From JAJNBA01 sp035512775 (lineage in GTDB: Bacteria; Actinomycetota; UBA4738; HRBIN12): DNA of 24,996 nucleotides. The translations under genes and the position numbers were made by a program. The notes beneath the pieces were generated by a model. That model ran no database searches. It was not told the origin of the DNA and saw nothing but the letters and a program-made list of their open reading frames with translations. Position 1 is the first letter of the stretch, and each line of letters starts with the position of its first letter. Shown piece after piece: positions 7,639-14,132 of the stretch. The stretch lies in NCBI GenBank assembly GCA_035512775.1, contig DATKDI010000044.1, positions 1 through 24,996 of the forward strand, given 5' to 3'.

Positions 7639-8911
7639 ATGCGCCGCTGGCGAGCGCGATCCGTGTGGCTCGCGATGTGGGCGACCGACGGCTTCTTCTT
7701 CCATCTCGACAGCACCGTGTTCAACGTGTTCCTGATCCTCCAGGTGGGACTGGATCCGCTGCAGTTGGTGTTGATGGGCACGATCCTGGAGGTCTCCTAC
7801 CTGCTGTTCGAGATCCCGACCGGGATCGTCGCGGACACCGTCAGCCGCAAGTGGTCGATCGTGATCGGGTTCCTCGGCTCAGGGATCGCGTTCGTCCTCC
7901 TCAGCTTCGCCGACTCATTCGCGGTCGCTGCGCTGTCGCAGGTGCTGTACGGCGTGTCGGCGACCTTCATCAATGGCGCGGACGTCGCCTGGCTCACCGA
8001 TGAGGTGGGGGAGGAAGCGGCCCGTCCTCTCTACCTCCGGAGCGAGCAGTTCTACAACGGGGGCGCCCTGGTGGGGATCGTCGCGAGCGTCGTGCTCGCG
8101 TCGATCGCGTTGCAGCTCCCGATCCTGGTCTGCGGCCTGGGGTATATGGGCCTCGGCATCCGCGCTCGTGTTCCTGATGACCGAGAGCCGCCGCCCGACC
8201 CGCGAGATGGGTACGAAGCTGCGGCACTCGATGCGAGATACGTTGACGAGCGCCGTCCGGCAGGTTCGAGCCCATCACGTCTTGCTCCTCATCCTGGCGA
8301 CGGCTGCGCTCCACGGCGCCTCCACCGAGGGCTGGGACCGCCTCTCGGACCTGCAGTTCCTGCAGGGGATCGGTCTCCCGCCGCTCGGCGATCTGAACCG
8401 GGTGGTCTGGTTCGGGATCCTCGACGGGGTGGGGCTGGTGCTGGGCATCGGCGCGCTGTCGTACGTGAAGCGCCGGGGTCATCTCGAGGGGCATGTCCAC
8501 GTCGCACGCATCCTCGCTCTGGTCGATGTCATGCTCATCGCGAGCGTCGTGGGATTCGCCGTGATCGGCAGCTTCTGGTGGGCCGTCTTGCTGTTCTGGA
8601 TCGTGGGAGGGCTCCGGAGCGTGCGAGGGCCGATCTTCACCGCGTGGATCAATCAGGGCCTGGATCCGGCCACGCGGGCGACGATCAACTCGATGGGGGG
8701 ACAGGCCGACGCGGTCGGTCAGGCGCTCGCGGGACCGGTCGTGGGCGGCGTCGGCCGGGCGGTCTCCGTTCCGTGGGCCATCTCGCTGGCGGGCCTGCTC
8801 CGGCTCCCGATCCTGTTCCTGTACCTACGTGCGATCCGGCGCGGCACGGTGGGGACGCTCCCTCCTGAAGTCATGGATCAGGAGATCGACCTCGAGGAGG
8901 AGCAGCCCTAG
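7639..8911 (+). pseudogene. MFS transporter, interrupted by one frameshift
   Basis: The two halves of a major facilitator protein are in different frames. The first, from ATG 7639, has about five membrane segments and the motif-A-like loop GIVADTVSRKWS after TM2. Near 8140-8170 the frame moves by one base; past this the original frame becomes arginine/proline-rich nonsense while the other frame continues with SALVFLMTESRRPT and further membrane helices to TAG 8909-8911. The joined protein would be about 423 aa, normal for the family. One extra base in this G-rich stretch would explain it, so sequencing error and true inactivation are equally possible. Substrate is unknown. It follows the histidine kinase by 6 nt and is the last gene of the M20-kinase-MFS group. 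Confidence 0.8.
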
Positions 8912-9318
8912 ATCGGTCGTGGGGGAATCGCGGCGACGGGGATGGTGTGCGCGTGCGACATCGGGCTTCGTCGAGCACCCTTGTCGCCGATCCTGCATTC
9001 GACCCGGTGCACACCCTTCGTCCGCTCGGCGGTCGACGCGACGAGGTCGTGCACATCCGGGGGCAGATGACCATCGAGGAGCGCCGCTCCGTTCGTCACG
9101 CGGATCGACAACGACGGGGTGCCTCGCGTACGGGGGTCTTTGGCGAGCGCCGCGCGGAGCCGAGCCTCGGCGACCACGTCGTCCCGTGCGGCCGCGGAAG
9201 GCGGGATCGCACGCCATGCGAAGCCGGCCCATCGGCCCAGTTCGCGGCGGTTCTTCCAGGCCCACAATCCCGCGGTCACCCGACTGATCGGCAACAATCT
9301 CCACAATCCCGCCATCAT
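8908..9318 (-). CDS. BON-domain protein coupled to an excisionase-type HTH gene
   Basis: A 136-aa protein starting at ATG 9318 (or ATG 9315). A hydrophobic stretch MMAGLWRLLPISRVTAGLW begins it, followed by basic residues and then a BON-like domain at about residues 45-115 (VVAEARLRAAL, LSIRVTNGAALLDGHLP, RTKGVHRVECRI). The tail is proline-rich. The BON assignment is weaker than for the gene at 3172. The start overlaps the stop of the upstream HTH gene as ATGATGA, and GGAAGGAGGGGG lies just upstream, so coupled translation is likely. Its stop codon shares the CTAG palindrome with the stop of the convergent MFS gene (8908-8911). Function is unknown; a membrane-associated role is an inference from the N-terminus. 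Confidence 0.65.
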   Translation of the reverse strand: MMAGLWRLLPISRVTAGLWAWKNRRELGRWAGFAWRAIPPSAAARDDVVAEARLRAALAKDPRTRGTPSLSIRVTNGAALLDGHLPPDVHDLVASTAERTKGVHRVECRIGDKGARRSPMSHAHTIPVAAIPPRPI

Positions 9319-9503
9319 CTCGAACCCCCTCCTTCCCAGGGCTGCTCGTCCCGTACCCGAAGTGACGAGATCCGAACCCGCTCTTTCGATGTTCTCGGGA
9401 GAAGTCCGGAGTCGATCCACTGGTACACGGTCCGACGAGGAACGCGAAGGAACGCCGCGACGTCCGCCGGCGTGAGGAGCGGGGGCAACCCGAGGTCGCC
9501 CAC
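9315..9503 (-). CDS. Excisionase/MerR-type helix-turn-helix DNA-binding protein
   Basis: A 62-aa protein consisting of one winged helix: LLTPADVAAFLRVPRRTVYQWIDSG followed by LLPRTSKERVRI. This is the 'excisionase family' HTH_17 domain found in phage Xis proteins and in many chromosomal regulators. The usual ending RxSDLxxF is absent in this frame, but a GSDLVTSG sequence appears in the overlapping frame, so a small frameshift near 9370 cannot be excluded. Start GTG 9503 gives the normal N-terminus. No integrase is nearby, so a chromosomal regulator coupled to the BON gene is more likely than a phage remnant. Confidence 0.65.
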   Translation of the reverse strand: MGDLGLPPLLTPADVAAFLRVPRRTVYQWIDSGLLPRTSKERVRISSLRVRDEQPWEGGGSR

Positions 9504-9910
9504 AGATACGTCACCCAGTTGTGGCGGCGGCGCACACGGACGCTTGGCTTTATCGGCTTGTCGGGAGGGCGTGGCCGGCCTTGAGACGAGCTGAGATTCG
9601 AGCCGCCCTACCTCGCTGGAGCGCTCTGAGATCTACTACGGGCGGCGAGGAGTCGCTGACGGGTCTTCCACGGGGCGACACGCTCCTGACGTCGACGGCA
9701 TGGACGAGCGGTACCTCCGAAACATCGTCCTCGATAAGGGATACCCGTTCTATGACTCCTAGCCGAGCTATCCAAGTGGGAGGAGCCGGGAGTCGACGTG
9801 ATCCGCATGCCCGTGCACGAAGGCGGCTTCACGCGGACCTACGTGAGATAAGCTGCGCGGCATTCAAAGGGCCGTTGGCCCGGACGCAGCGAACGAGGAG
9901 GGGGAGACGA
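9504..9910. other. Poorly coding stretch before the ABM-like gene
   Basis: 407 bp without an intact gene, with codon use unlike the neighbouring genes. It should hold the promoter of the minus-strand HTH/BON pair near 9504-9560, but no clear hexamers stand out. Its second half contains the broken reading frame described at 9595-9851. GAGGAGGGGGAG at its end is the ribosome site of the gene at 9911. Confidence 0.4.
9595..9851 (+). pseudogene. Possible broken reading frame, family not recognised
   Basis: One frame, open from 9595 after a TGA, contains MDERYLRNIVLDKGYPFYD (ATG 9700) and then stops at a TAG (9760-9762). The neighbouring frame continues without a gap as LLAELSKWEEPGVDVIRMP and VHEGGFTRTYVR, ending at TAA 9849-9851. 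The joined product looks like ordinary protein in composition, but I recognise no domain. It may be the C-terminal remnant of a gene with one frameshift. It lies 60 bp upstream of, and on the same strand as, the interrupted ABM-like gene. Confidence 0.25.
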
Positions 9911-10192
9911 ATGGCGATCAAGTCAATCGTCGAGATGAAGGCGAAGCCCGGAAAGCGCGACGAGCTGTTGAGCACGCTGCAGCAGATGTCAGCCGTCGAT
10001 GCGCCCGGCTTCATCGCTGCGCAGCACTACCGCAACTTCGAGGATGAAGACACCGTCATCGGTATCTACGACTAGAAGTCGAACGAGGAGCGTGTCGCCT
10101 GGTCACAGTCGGTCGACCCCGGCACGCGGGAACAGTTGATCGACGTGCTCGCAACGCCCATGCGCATCGTTCTGGCAGATCCGATCGAATAG
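9911..10192 (+). pseudogene. Small ABM-like (antibiotic biosynthesis monooxygenase-type) protein, interrupted by an amber codon
   Basis: ATG 9911 with a strong ribosome site (GGAGGGGGAG) opens a frame beginning MAIKSIVEMKAKPGKRDELL, typical of dimeric alpha/beta-barrel ABM proteins of about 95 residues. After GIYD it meets TAG at 10073-10075 (codon 55). The same frame then continues in sense, with SNEERVAWSQSVDPGTRE and a tail ending at TAG 10190-10192, giving a total of 93 codons before the final stop. A single-base change, for example TGG to TAG, would explain the interruption. Functional readthrough is possible but has no visible support. ABM proteins act as cofactor-poor monooxygenases, haem-degrading enzymes or simple ligand binders; which applies here is unknown. 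Confidence 0.55.
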
Positions 10193-10486
10193 ACGCGACG
10201 GCACCATGCCCACTGTCGGAAGTGGGACCTGCGCCGGCGAGGGCTGCTGATCAGACCCTAACTGCGCGCCCCAGCGGCTGTTGCCACTGATCTCGCGCAC
10301 AACGTCCAAGGGCATGGCGTTCACACAGCTGGCCCGCCTCTCTGCGGCTTGTCTGCGAGTAGACAGGAGGCCAATTGGTTGGAACCAGCAGACCAGATAT
10401 TTTCTGAGGATCTCAGCCGGCAAGCCCAAGAGAGGCAACTTCGTCTCCGTCAGTGCTTACAACCTTGGCCGTACAGAGGTCGAAGT
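10193..10486. other. Intergenic region of lower G+C
   Basis: 294 bp with visibly more A and T than its surroundings and no coding pattern. CCCACT at about 10208 can pair with AGTGGG about six bases later, a small hairpin that may end the ABM-like transcript. Open frames here use codons unlike the genome and were not accepted. Nothing else is recognised. Confidence 0.4.
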
Positions 10487-11260
10487 TCACTCACGTTTCG
10501 CGGTGGGGTCTTTGCGGGTTGCCCAGAGCATGACGTCGTCGGCCTCGAGCGGAATCGGAGCCGCAGGCGAGCTCCAATCGAGTTGCGCGAACATCCGCTG
10601 GTAGGCGGCGTGGAACGGGAAGATCAGCGTTTGCACGAACGCCGTCGAGAGTCGGCGGTTGGAGGTGAGCGCTCGCGCCCGCAACCTGATGACACGCGCG
10701 GAGCCGGCGGGTGTCCAGGTGTAGCCCCCGATCTCGAAGCCGGCGGACCGAACCTTCTGGAACAGGATCTCGGGCTCGTCGCGACGAACGTGACCGCACG
10801 CATCGTCGAGCGGCGACCACATGGACGCGTGGACGGGCGTCGACATGATCAAGATGCCGCCGGGAGAGCTGACCCGAGCCACCTCCGCGAGGAGGCCGGT
10901 GTCGTCATCGACGTGTTCGAGGACTTCGAAAGCGAGCACCGCGTCGAAGGACGCATCGGGGAAGGGGAGCGCTCCTCCCGCGGGCACGGTTCGGCCGCCT
11001 CGTGCAGCGAGCCGGTCGAGGGCGTGGGACGAGGCATCGATGAAGGTGGACGTGGCGACGGGGGCGGTCGGTCGGAGGCCGGGGCCGATCTCGAGCACCG
11101 AGCCTCCGCCTACGCGTGGCGCGAGCCAGCTCCAGAGATGAGGTCGGACCTGCACGACGCGACGGGACCCGCTCCAATGATCGGCCGCCGCGTGGGCTTC
11201 ATCCCGTTCGTCAGATGTGTCGAGTTCTCGCACCGAAGCTCCGTCACCGGGTCTCGGCAC
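10487..11260 (-). CDS. Class I SAM-dependent methyltransferase
   Basis: A protein of up to 257 aa with a Rossmann methyltransferase core. Motif I is SVLEIGPGLRPTAP, with a following acidic TFIDAS; ALPFPDASFDAVLAFEVLEH is the motif II/III region typical of the Methyltransf_11 family (UbiE/BioC-like); GGILIMSTPVHASMW follows. The C-terminal part (RRLSTAFVQTLIFPFHAAYQ) is hydrophobic and may contact a membrane or lipid substrate. GTG 11260 gives the longest form; GTG 11236, with GGAG five bases upstream, is the better-supported start. It is divergent from the lipoprotein gene. The substrate cannot be told. Confidence 0.88.
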   Translation of the reverse strand: MPRPGDGASVRELDTSDERDEAHAAADHWSGSRRVVQVRPHLWSWLAPRVGGGSVLEIGPGLRPTAPVATSTFIDASSHALDRLAARGGRTVPAGGALPFPDASFDAVLAFEVLEHVDDDTGLLAEVARVSSPGGILIMSTPVHASMWSPLDDACGHVRRDEPEILFQKVRSAGFEIGGYTWTPAGSARVIRLRARALTSNRRLSTAFVQTLIFPFHAAYQRMFAQLDWSSPAAPIPLEADDVMLWATRKDPTAKRE

Positions 11261-11292
11261 CGTATCCCGGCGCCTCTACGTGCCTGTCTGGT

Positions 11293-11315
11293 GAGGCGGG
11301 GAGCATACCCGCCTC
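11293..11315. repeat. Inverted repeat between divergent genes
   Basis: GAGGCGGG (11293-11300) and CCCGCCTC (11308-11315) form perfect 8-bp arms around GAGCATA. It lies between the methyltransferase start and the lipoprotein start, where an operator or a leader hairpin could sit. No function is demonstrated by the sequence. Confidence 0.5.
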
Positions 11316-11461
11316 CACCGAACCGGTCCGTTGGGGCGCGAAGGTCTCATCGCCCTCTCAGGATCCCCTCATCCATCGTCGTTTCGATCTGGGCTCGGAA
11401 CGTCATGACGAGGCAAACGCAGAGGGAGGTCATGATGCGCGGTCGGGGAGAGGAAGGCGTG

Positions 11462-11857
11462 ATGGGATCGGGAGGGCGCCCTCGCGCGCTCGTCGGCGCC
11501 TGCATGGCCGCGGCCCTGGTCTTGGGAGGCTGCACCGGTGACGGACGGGGCCGAATCACGGAGATCGATCTGGCTCAGAGGACCTCTGGGCGGCTCAACT
11601 GGTGGTCGACCAGGCGGCTGGGAACTCCGAGGGGATCGCGGCGGACGCGTTCGCGACGGACTTCGTTCGAGATCGCATGTGGGCCGGTCTGGGGTGAGGC
11701 CGATCTCGCTCGGGCGAACATCGAGCTGGGAGAGATCCAGATCGCCGTCATCGACGAGGAGCCAAAGGCGGCCGCGAAGGCCGCGGGACGGCTCCAGAAC
11801 ATCCTCGCCGGTCTCGAGCCTGGGCTCGGGAAAACCGCGTCGATCCGTCGTCGGTGA
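11462..11857 (+). pseudogene. Predicted lipoprotein, disrupted by two compensating frameshifts
   Basis: From ATG 11462 (GGAAGG upstream; ATG 11432 or 11435 also possible) a signal peptide RPRALVGACMAAALVLGGC ends in an LGGC lipobox, so the product would be lipid-anchored outside the cell. Soon after, the frame becomes non-protein-like, while the next frame reads EDLWAAQLVVDQAAGNSEG and ATDFVRDRMWAGLG (about 11575-11694). Just before that frame hits TGA at 11695, the original frame resumes as EADLARANIELGEIQIAVID and ends at 11857. The joined protein is about 131 aa and predicted helical. Family is not recognised. Two indels or two sequencing errors are needed, the same pattern as in the MarR-like gene. 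Confidence 0.5.
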
Positions 11858-11864
11858 TGCGGAG

Positions 11865-11957
11865 CGGAGGCGGACGGGAATCGAACCCGCCAGGGAGCTC
11901 ATCGCCCCCTCGTCGGTTTTGAAGACCGCGGGGCCCACCAGGAACCCAGACGCCTCC
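11865..11957 (-). tRNA. selC: tRNA-Sec (anticodon TCA)
   Basis: Read on the minus strand the 93 bases begin GGAGGCG and end CGCCTCC plus a discriminator G, a perfect 7-bp acceptor stem. The anticodon loop is CTTCAAA with anticodon TCA at 11920-11922, flanked by CGGT/ACCG. A long variable arm follows, then a T arm GCGGG TTCGATT CCCG. An enlarged D arm, a long extra arm, about 93 nt in length and a UGA-reading anticodon together identify selenocysteine tRNA. No CCA is encoded. A -10-like TATCCT lies about 10 bp upstream. selA, selB and selD are not in the window. Confidence 0.93.
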
Positions 11958-11998
11958 ACGTCCGAGGATAACGGCGCCGGCTCCGAGCCCCCGGTGTG

Positions 11999-12004
11999 TA
12001 CAGT
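11999..12004 (+). promoter_or_regulatory. Putative -10 box giving a leaderless PAS-gene transcript
   Basis: TACAGT stands exactly 6 nt before GTG 12011, the spacing of leaderless actinobacterial genes. No -35 match is seen, and no Shine-Dalgarno sequence precedes the gene. Confidence 0.3.
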
Positions 12005-12010
12005 CGCCGC

Positions 12011-12424
12011 GTGACGGAGCCGGCGCCGCCGACGCAACGACACATCGCCCTGATCCTGGCGAAGGACCTCGCCGCTCACCTCGCGACGCCGATGCTCGTG
12101 GTCGACGCCTCGGGAAGCCTCGTCTACTTCAACGAGCCGGCAGAGCGCATCCTCGGACAGCCGTATGCCGAGGCGCAGATGACCACCGCGGACCTGGCGA
12201 GGGCCGTGAAGCCCGTGGATGAGGCGGGTGAACCGCTTCGGCTGGAAGATCTCCCGTTGGCCACCGCGTTCAGGACCGGCATCCCCAGCCGAGGCAGGTT
12301 CTGGATCGAGGCCGTCGACGGGTACCGGCGTTCGCTCGAGGTCGTCGGCATCCCACTGTTCGCGCACGTCGATCGGCTGGTAGGCGGGCTCGCCGTCTTC
12401 TGGGAGCGGGCAGAGGAGTCCTGA
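12011..12424 (+). CDS. Stand-alone PAS-domain protein
   Basis: A 137-aa protein that is almost entirely one PAS domain: ATPMLVVDASGSLVYFNEPAERILG (about residues 20-45), the middle helix region EAQMTTADLARAV, and the final strands RSLEVVGIPLFA and LVGGLAVFWE. PAS domains sense small ligands, redox state or light, or serve as dimerisation modules; with no output domain it must act through a partner. GTG 12011 is preferred; GTG 11996 in the same frame would add five residues. The next gene, an MBL-fold hydrolase, starts 1 nt after its stop and is the obvious partner candidate. Confidence 0.85.
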   Translation: MTEPAPPTQRHIALILAKDLAAHLATPMLVVDASGSLVYFNEPAERILGQPYAEAQMTTADLARAVKPVDEAGEPLRLEDLPLATAFRTGIPSRGRFWIEAVDGYRRSLEVVGIPLFAHVDRLVGGLAVFWERAEES

Positions 12425-12425
12425 C

Positions 12426-13265
12426 GTGCGTGCCAAGTTCTGGGGCGCGCGCGGTTCGCTGGCGTCGCCGGGCCCCGACACGATCCGCTACGGAGGGAAC
12501 ACGTCGTGCATCGAGGTGCGACCCGAAGACGGCGGCCTCGTGATCCTCGATTCCGGCACGGGGATCCGCGCACTTGGGGCCTCGCTGGATGGGACGGCGC
12601 CGAAGCGGATCGACATCCTGCTCAGCCACCTGCACCTCGATCACCTCGAGGGACTCGGCTTCTTCGCGCCCCTCTGGGATCCCGCCACCGAGCTCCACAT
12701 CTGGGGACCACCGTCGTCCACGCGTTCCCTGTCGGATCGGATATCGCAGTACCTCTCGCCCCCGCTGTTCCCCGTGCGGCTGGCGGAGGTGCCCGCACAC
12801 CTGGAGCTCCATGACGCTCCCGACGAGTCCTGGTCGCTCGGCTCGGCGAAGATCACGGCCCGCCCGATCATCCACCGGGGTCCGACCGTGGGCTACCGCA
12901 TCGAGGACGCGGGGCGCAGCCTGGCGTACCTGACCGATCACGAGCCGGCTTTCGCGGTCGATCTCTCCTCGGTGGCGCCTGGATGGGTCTCGGGGTGGGA
13001 GGTGGCCTCAGGAGCCGACGTGCTGATCCACGACTGCCAGTACACCGAGGAGGAATATCCGGATCGAGCGGGGTTCGGACATTCCAGCACTCAGCACGTT
13101 GCGGATTTCGCGCGCCTCGCCGGCGCACGTCGGTTGCTCCTGTTCCATCACGATCCCAACCACACGGACGACGACTTGGAGTCGCTCTGTGACCGGGTGC
13201 GGGAGCTCTGGGACGGCGGTTCGGTGGACCTCGCTCGCGAGGGCCAGGAGATCGACTTCAGCTGA
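12426..13265 (+). CDS. MBL-fold metallo-hydrolase
   Basis: A 279-aa metallo-beta-lactamase-fold enzyme. The N-terminus KFWGARGSLASPG is followed by RYGGNTSCIEVR, and the metal motif HLHLDH (His68, His70, Asp72, His73) is intact. Further likely ligands are the Asp in LAYLTDHEP, LIHDCQYTEEE, and LLLFHHDPNHTDD near the end. This resembles the RNase Z/cyclic-phosphodiesterase-like branch, where members hydrolyse cyclic nucleotides or act in PAS- or receiver-linked signalling. GTG 12426 follows GAGGAG by 8 nt and the PAS stop by 1 nt, so the two are co-transcribed. The substrate is not determinable from sequence. Confidence 0.9.
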   Translation: MRAKFWGARGSLASPGPDTIRYGGNTSCIEVRPEDGGLVILDSGTGIRALGASLDGTAPKRIDILLSHLHLDHLEGLGFFAPLWDPATELHIWGPPSSTRSLSDRISQYLSPPLFPVRLAEVPAHLELHDAPDESWSLGSAKITARPIIHRGPTVGYRIEDAGRSLAYLTDHEPAFAVDLSSVAPGWVSGWEVASGADVLIHDCQYTEEEYPDRAGFGHSSTQHVADFARLAGARRLLLFHHDPNHTDDDLESLCDRVRELWDGGSVDLAREGQEIDFS

Positions 13266-13322
13266 GCACATCTCGCGCGTTGCTCCTCAACGTCGGATGC
13301 GCGCCGTACGATGGTTCTTCCG

Positions 13323-14132
13323 ATGGACGCGGCATTCTTCGACCTGGACAAGACGGTCATCTCGCGGTCGAGCACGCTCGCGCTGTCGCGGCCGCTGTAT
13401 CGGGCCGGGATGGTATCGCGCGGGCAGCTCCTCCGTGGTGCGTACGCGCAGCTCGTCTACCTGCTCGTCGGGGCCGACGAAGGGAAGATGGAGCGACTCA
13501 AGGAGGGCATGCTCCAGCTCACCAAGGGCTGGGACCGGACCCAGGTGGAGCGGCTCGTCGAGGACGTGATCCTCGACGTGATCGACCCCTACGTCTACGC
13601 GGAAGCGCTGGACCTCATGGAGCTCCATCGTTCCGAGGGCAGGCGCATCTACATCGTCTCGTCCTCGCCGGAGGAGGTCGTGCGGCCGCTAGCACGTCAC
13701 TTCGGCGTGTCCGGGGTGATCGCCACACGGGCGGCGGTCGGCGCGGACGGTCGCTACACGGGTGACCTCGAGTTCTACGCCTACGGCGAAGGCAAGGCTG
13801 AGGCGGTCAGAGCCGTGGCGAAGCGGACGGGGATCGACCTGTCGCGGTCCTTCGCGTACAGCGATTCGGCCACCGACCTGCCGCTCCTCGAGGCCGTCGG
13901 GAACCCGGTCGCCGTCAATCCGGACAAGGAGCTCAGGAAGGCGGCGGAGGAACATGGGTGGCCGATCCGCGATTTCCACCAGCCCGTGCGGTTGCGCACC
14001 CGGATCGCCTCGGCGGCGGGTCCGAGAGCAAGCATCGCGGCCGCCCTCGCGGCGGCCGGCATCGCGGCCGTGCTCGTCTGGGTGATCTTCCGTTCGCGCG
14101 CTGCCGGCCGCCGCGCCGCAGCCACGTCGTGA
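13323..14132 (+). CDS. HAD-IB family phosphatase with C-terminal membrane segment
   Basis: A 269-aa protein of HAD subfamily IB (SerB-like). Catalytic elements are visible: FFDLDKT (nucleophile Asp7, acid Asp9), motif II IYIVSSS, motif III GEGKAEAV with its Lys, and motif IV YSDSATDLPLL. A helical cap occupies about residues 20-95. A C-terminal hydrophobic segment ASIAAALAAAGIAAVLVWV followed by arginines should anchor it in the membrane, which is common in actinobacterial members, some of which act on lipid phosphates. ATG 13323 gives the family-typical start; ATG 13311 adds four residues. Its stop overlaps the GTG start of the SGNH gene (GTGA). Confidence 0.9.
   Translation: MDAAFFDLDKTVISRSSTLALSRPLYRAGMVSRGQLLRGAYAQLVYLLVGADEGKMERLKEGMLQLTKGWDRTQVERLVEDVILDVIDPYVYAEALDLMELHRSEGRRIYIVSSSPEEVVRPLARHFGVSGVIATRAAVGADGRYTGDLEFYAYGEGKAEAVRAVAKRTGIDLSRSFAYSDSATDLPLLEAVGNPVAVNPDKELRKAAEEHGWPIRDFHQPVRLRTRIASAAGPRASIAAALAAAGIAAVLVWVIFRSRAAGRRAAATS

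Noticed and set aside
10103..10438. A 111-codon minus-strand frame opposite the ABM-like gene
   Set aside because: It overlaps a gene with a strong ribosome site and recognisable N-terminus and has no domain of its own.
10281..10604. A 107-codon plus-strand frame
   Set aside because: Codon use does not show the expected G/C third positions, and it runs into the methyltransferase gene on the other strand.
11695..11697. TGA in the lipoprotein segment as a selenocysteine codon
   Set aside because: The reading after TGA in that frame is nonsense, while the neighbouring frame resumes sensible protein; a frameshift explains it better despite the tRNA-Sec nearby.
11369..12481. A 370-codon minus-strand frame across the tRNA-Sec region
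   Set aside because: It runs through the tRNA gene and opposite the lipoprotein and PAS genes; composition is non-protein-like.
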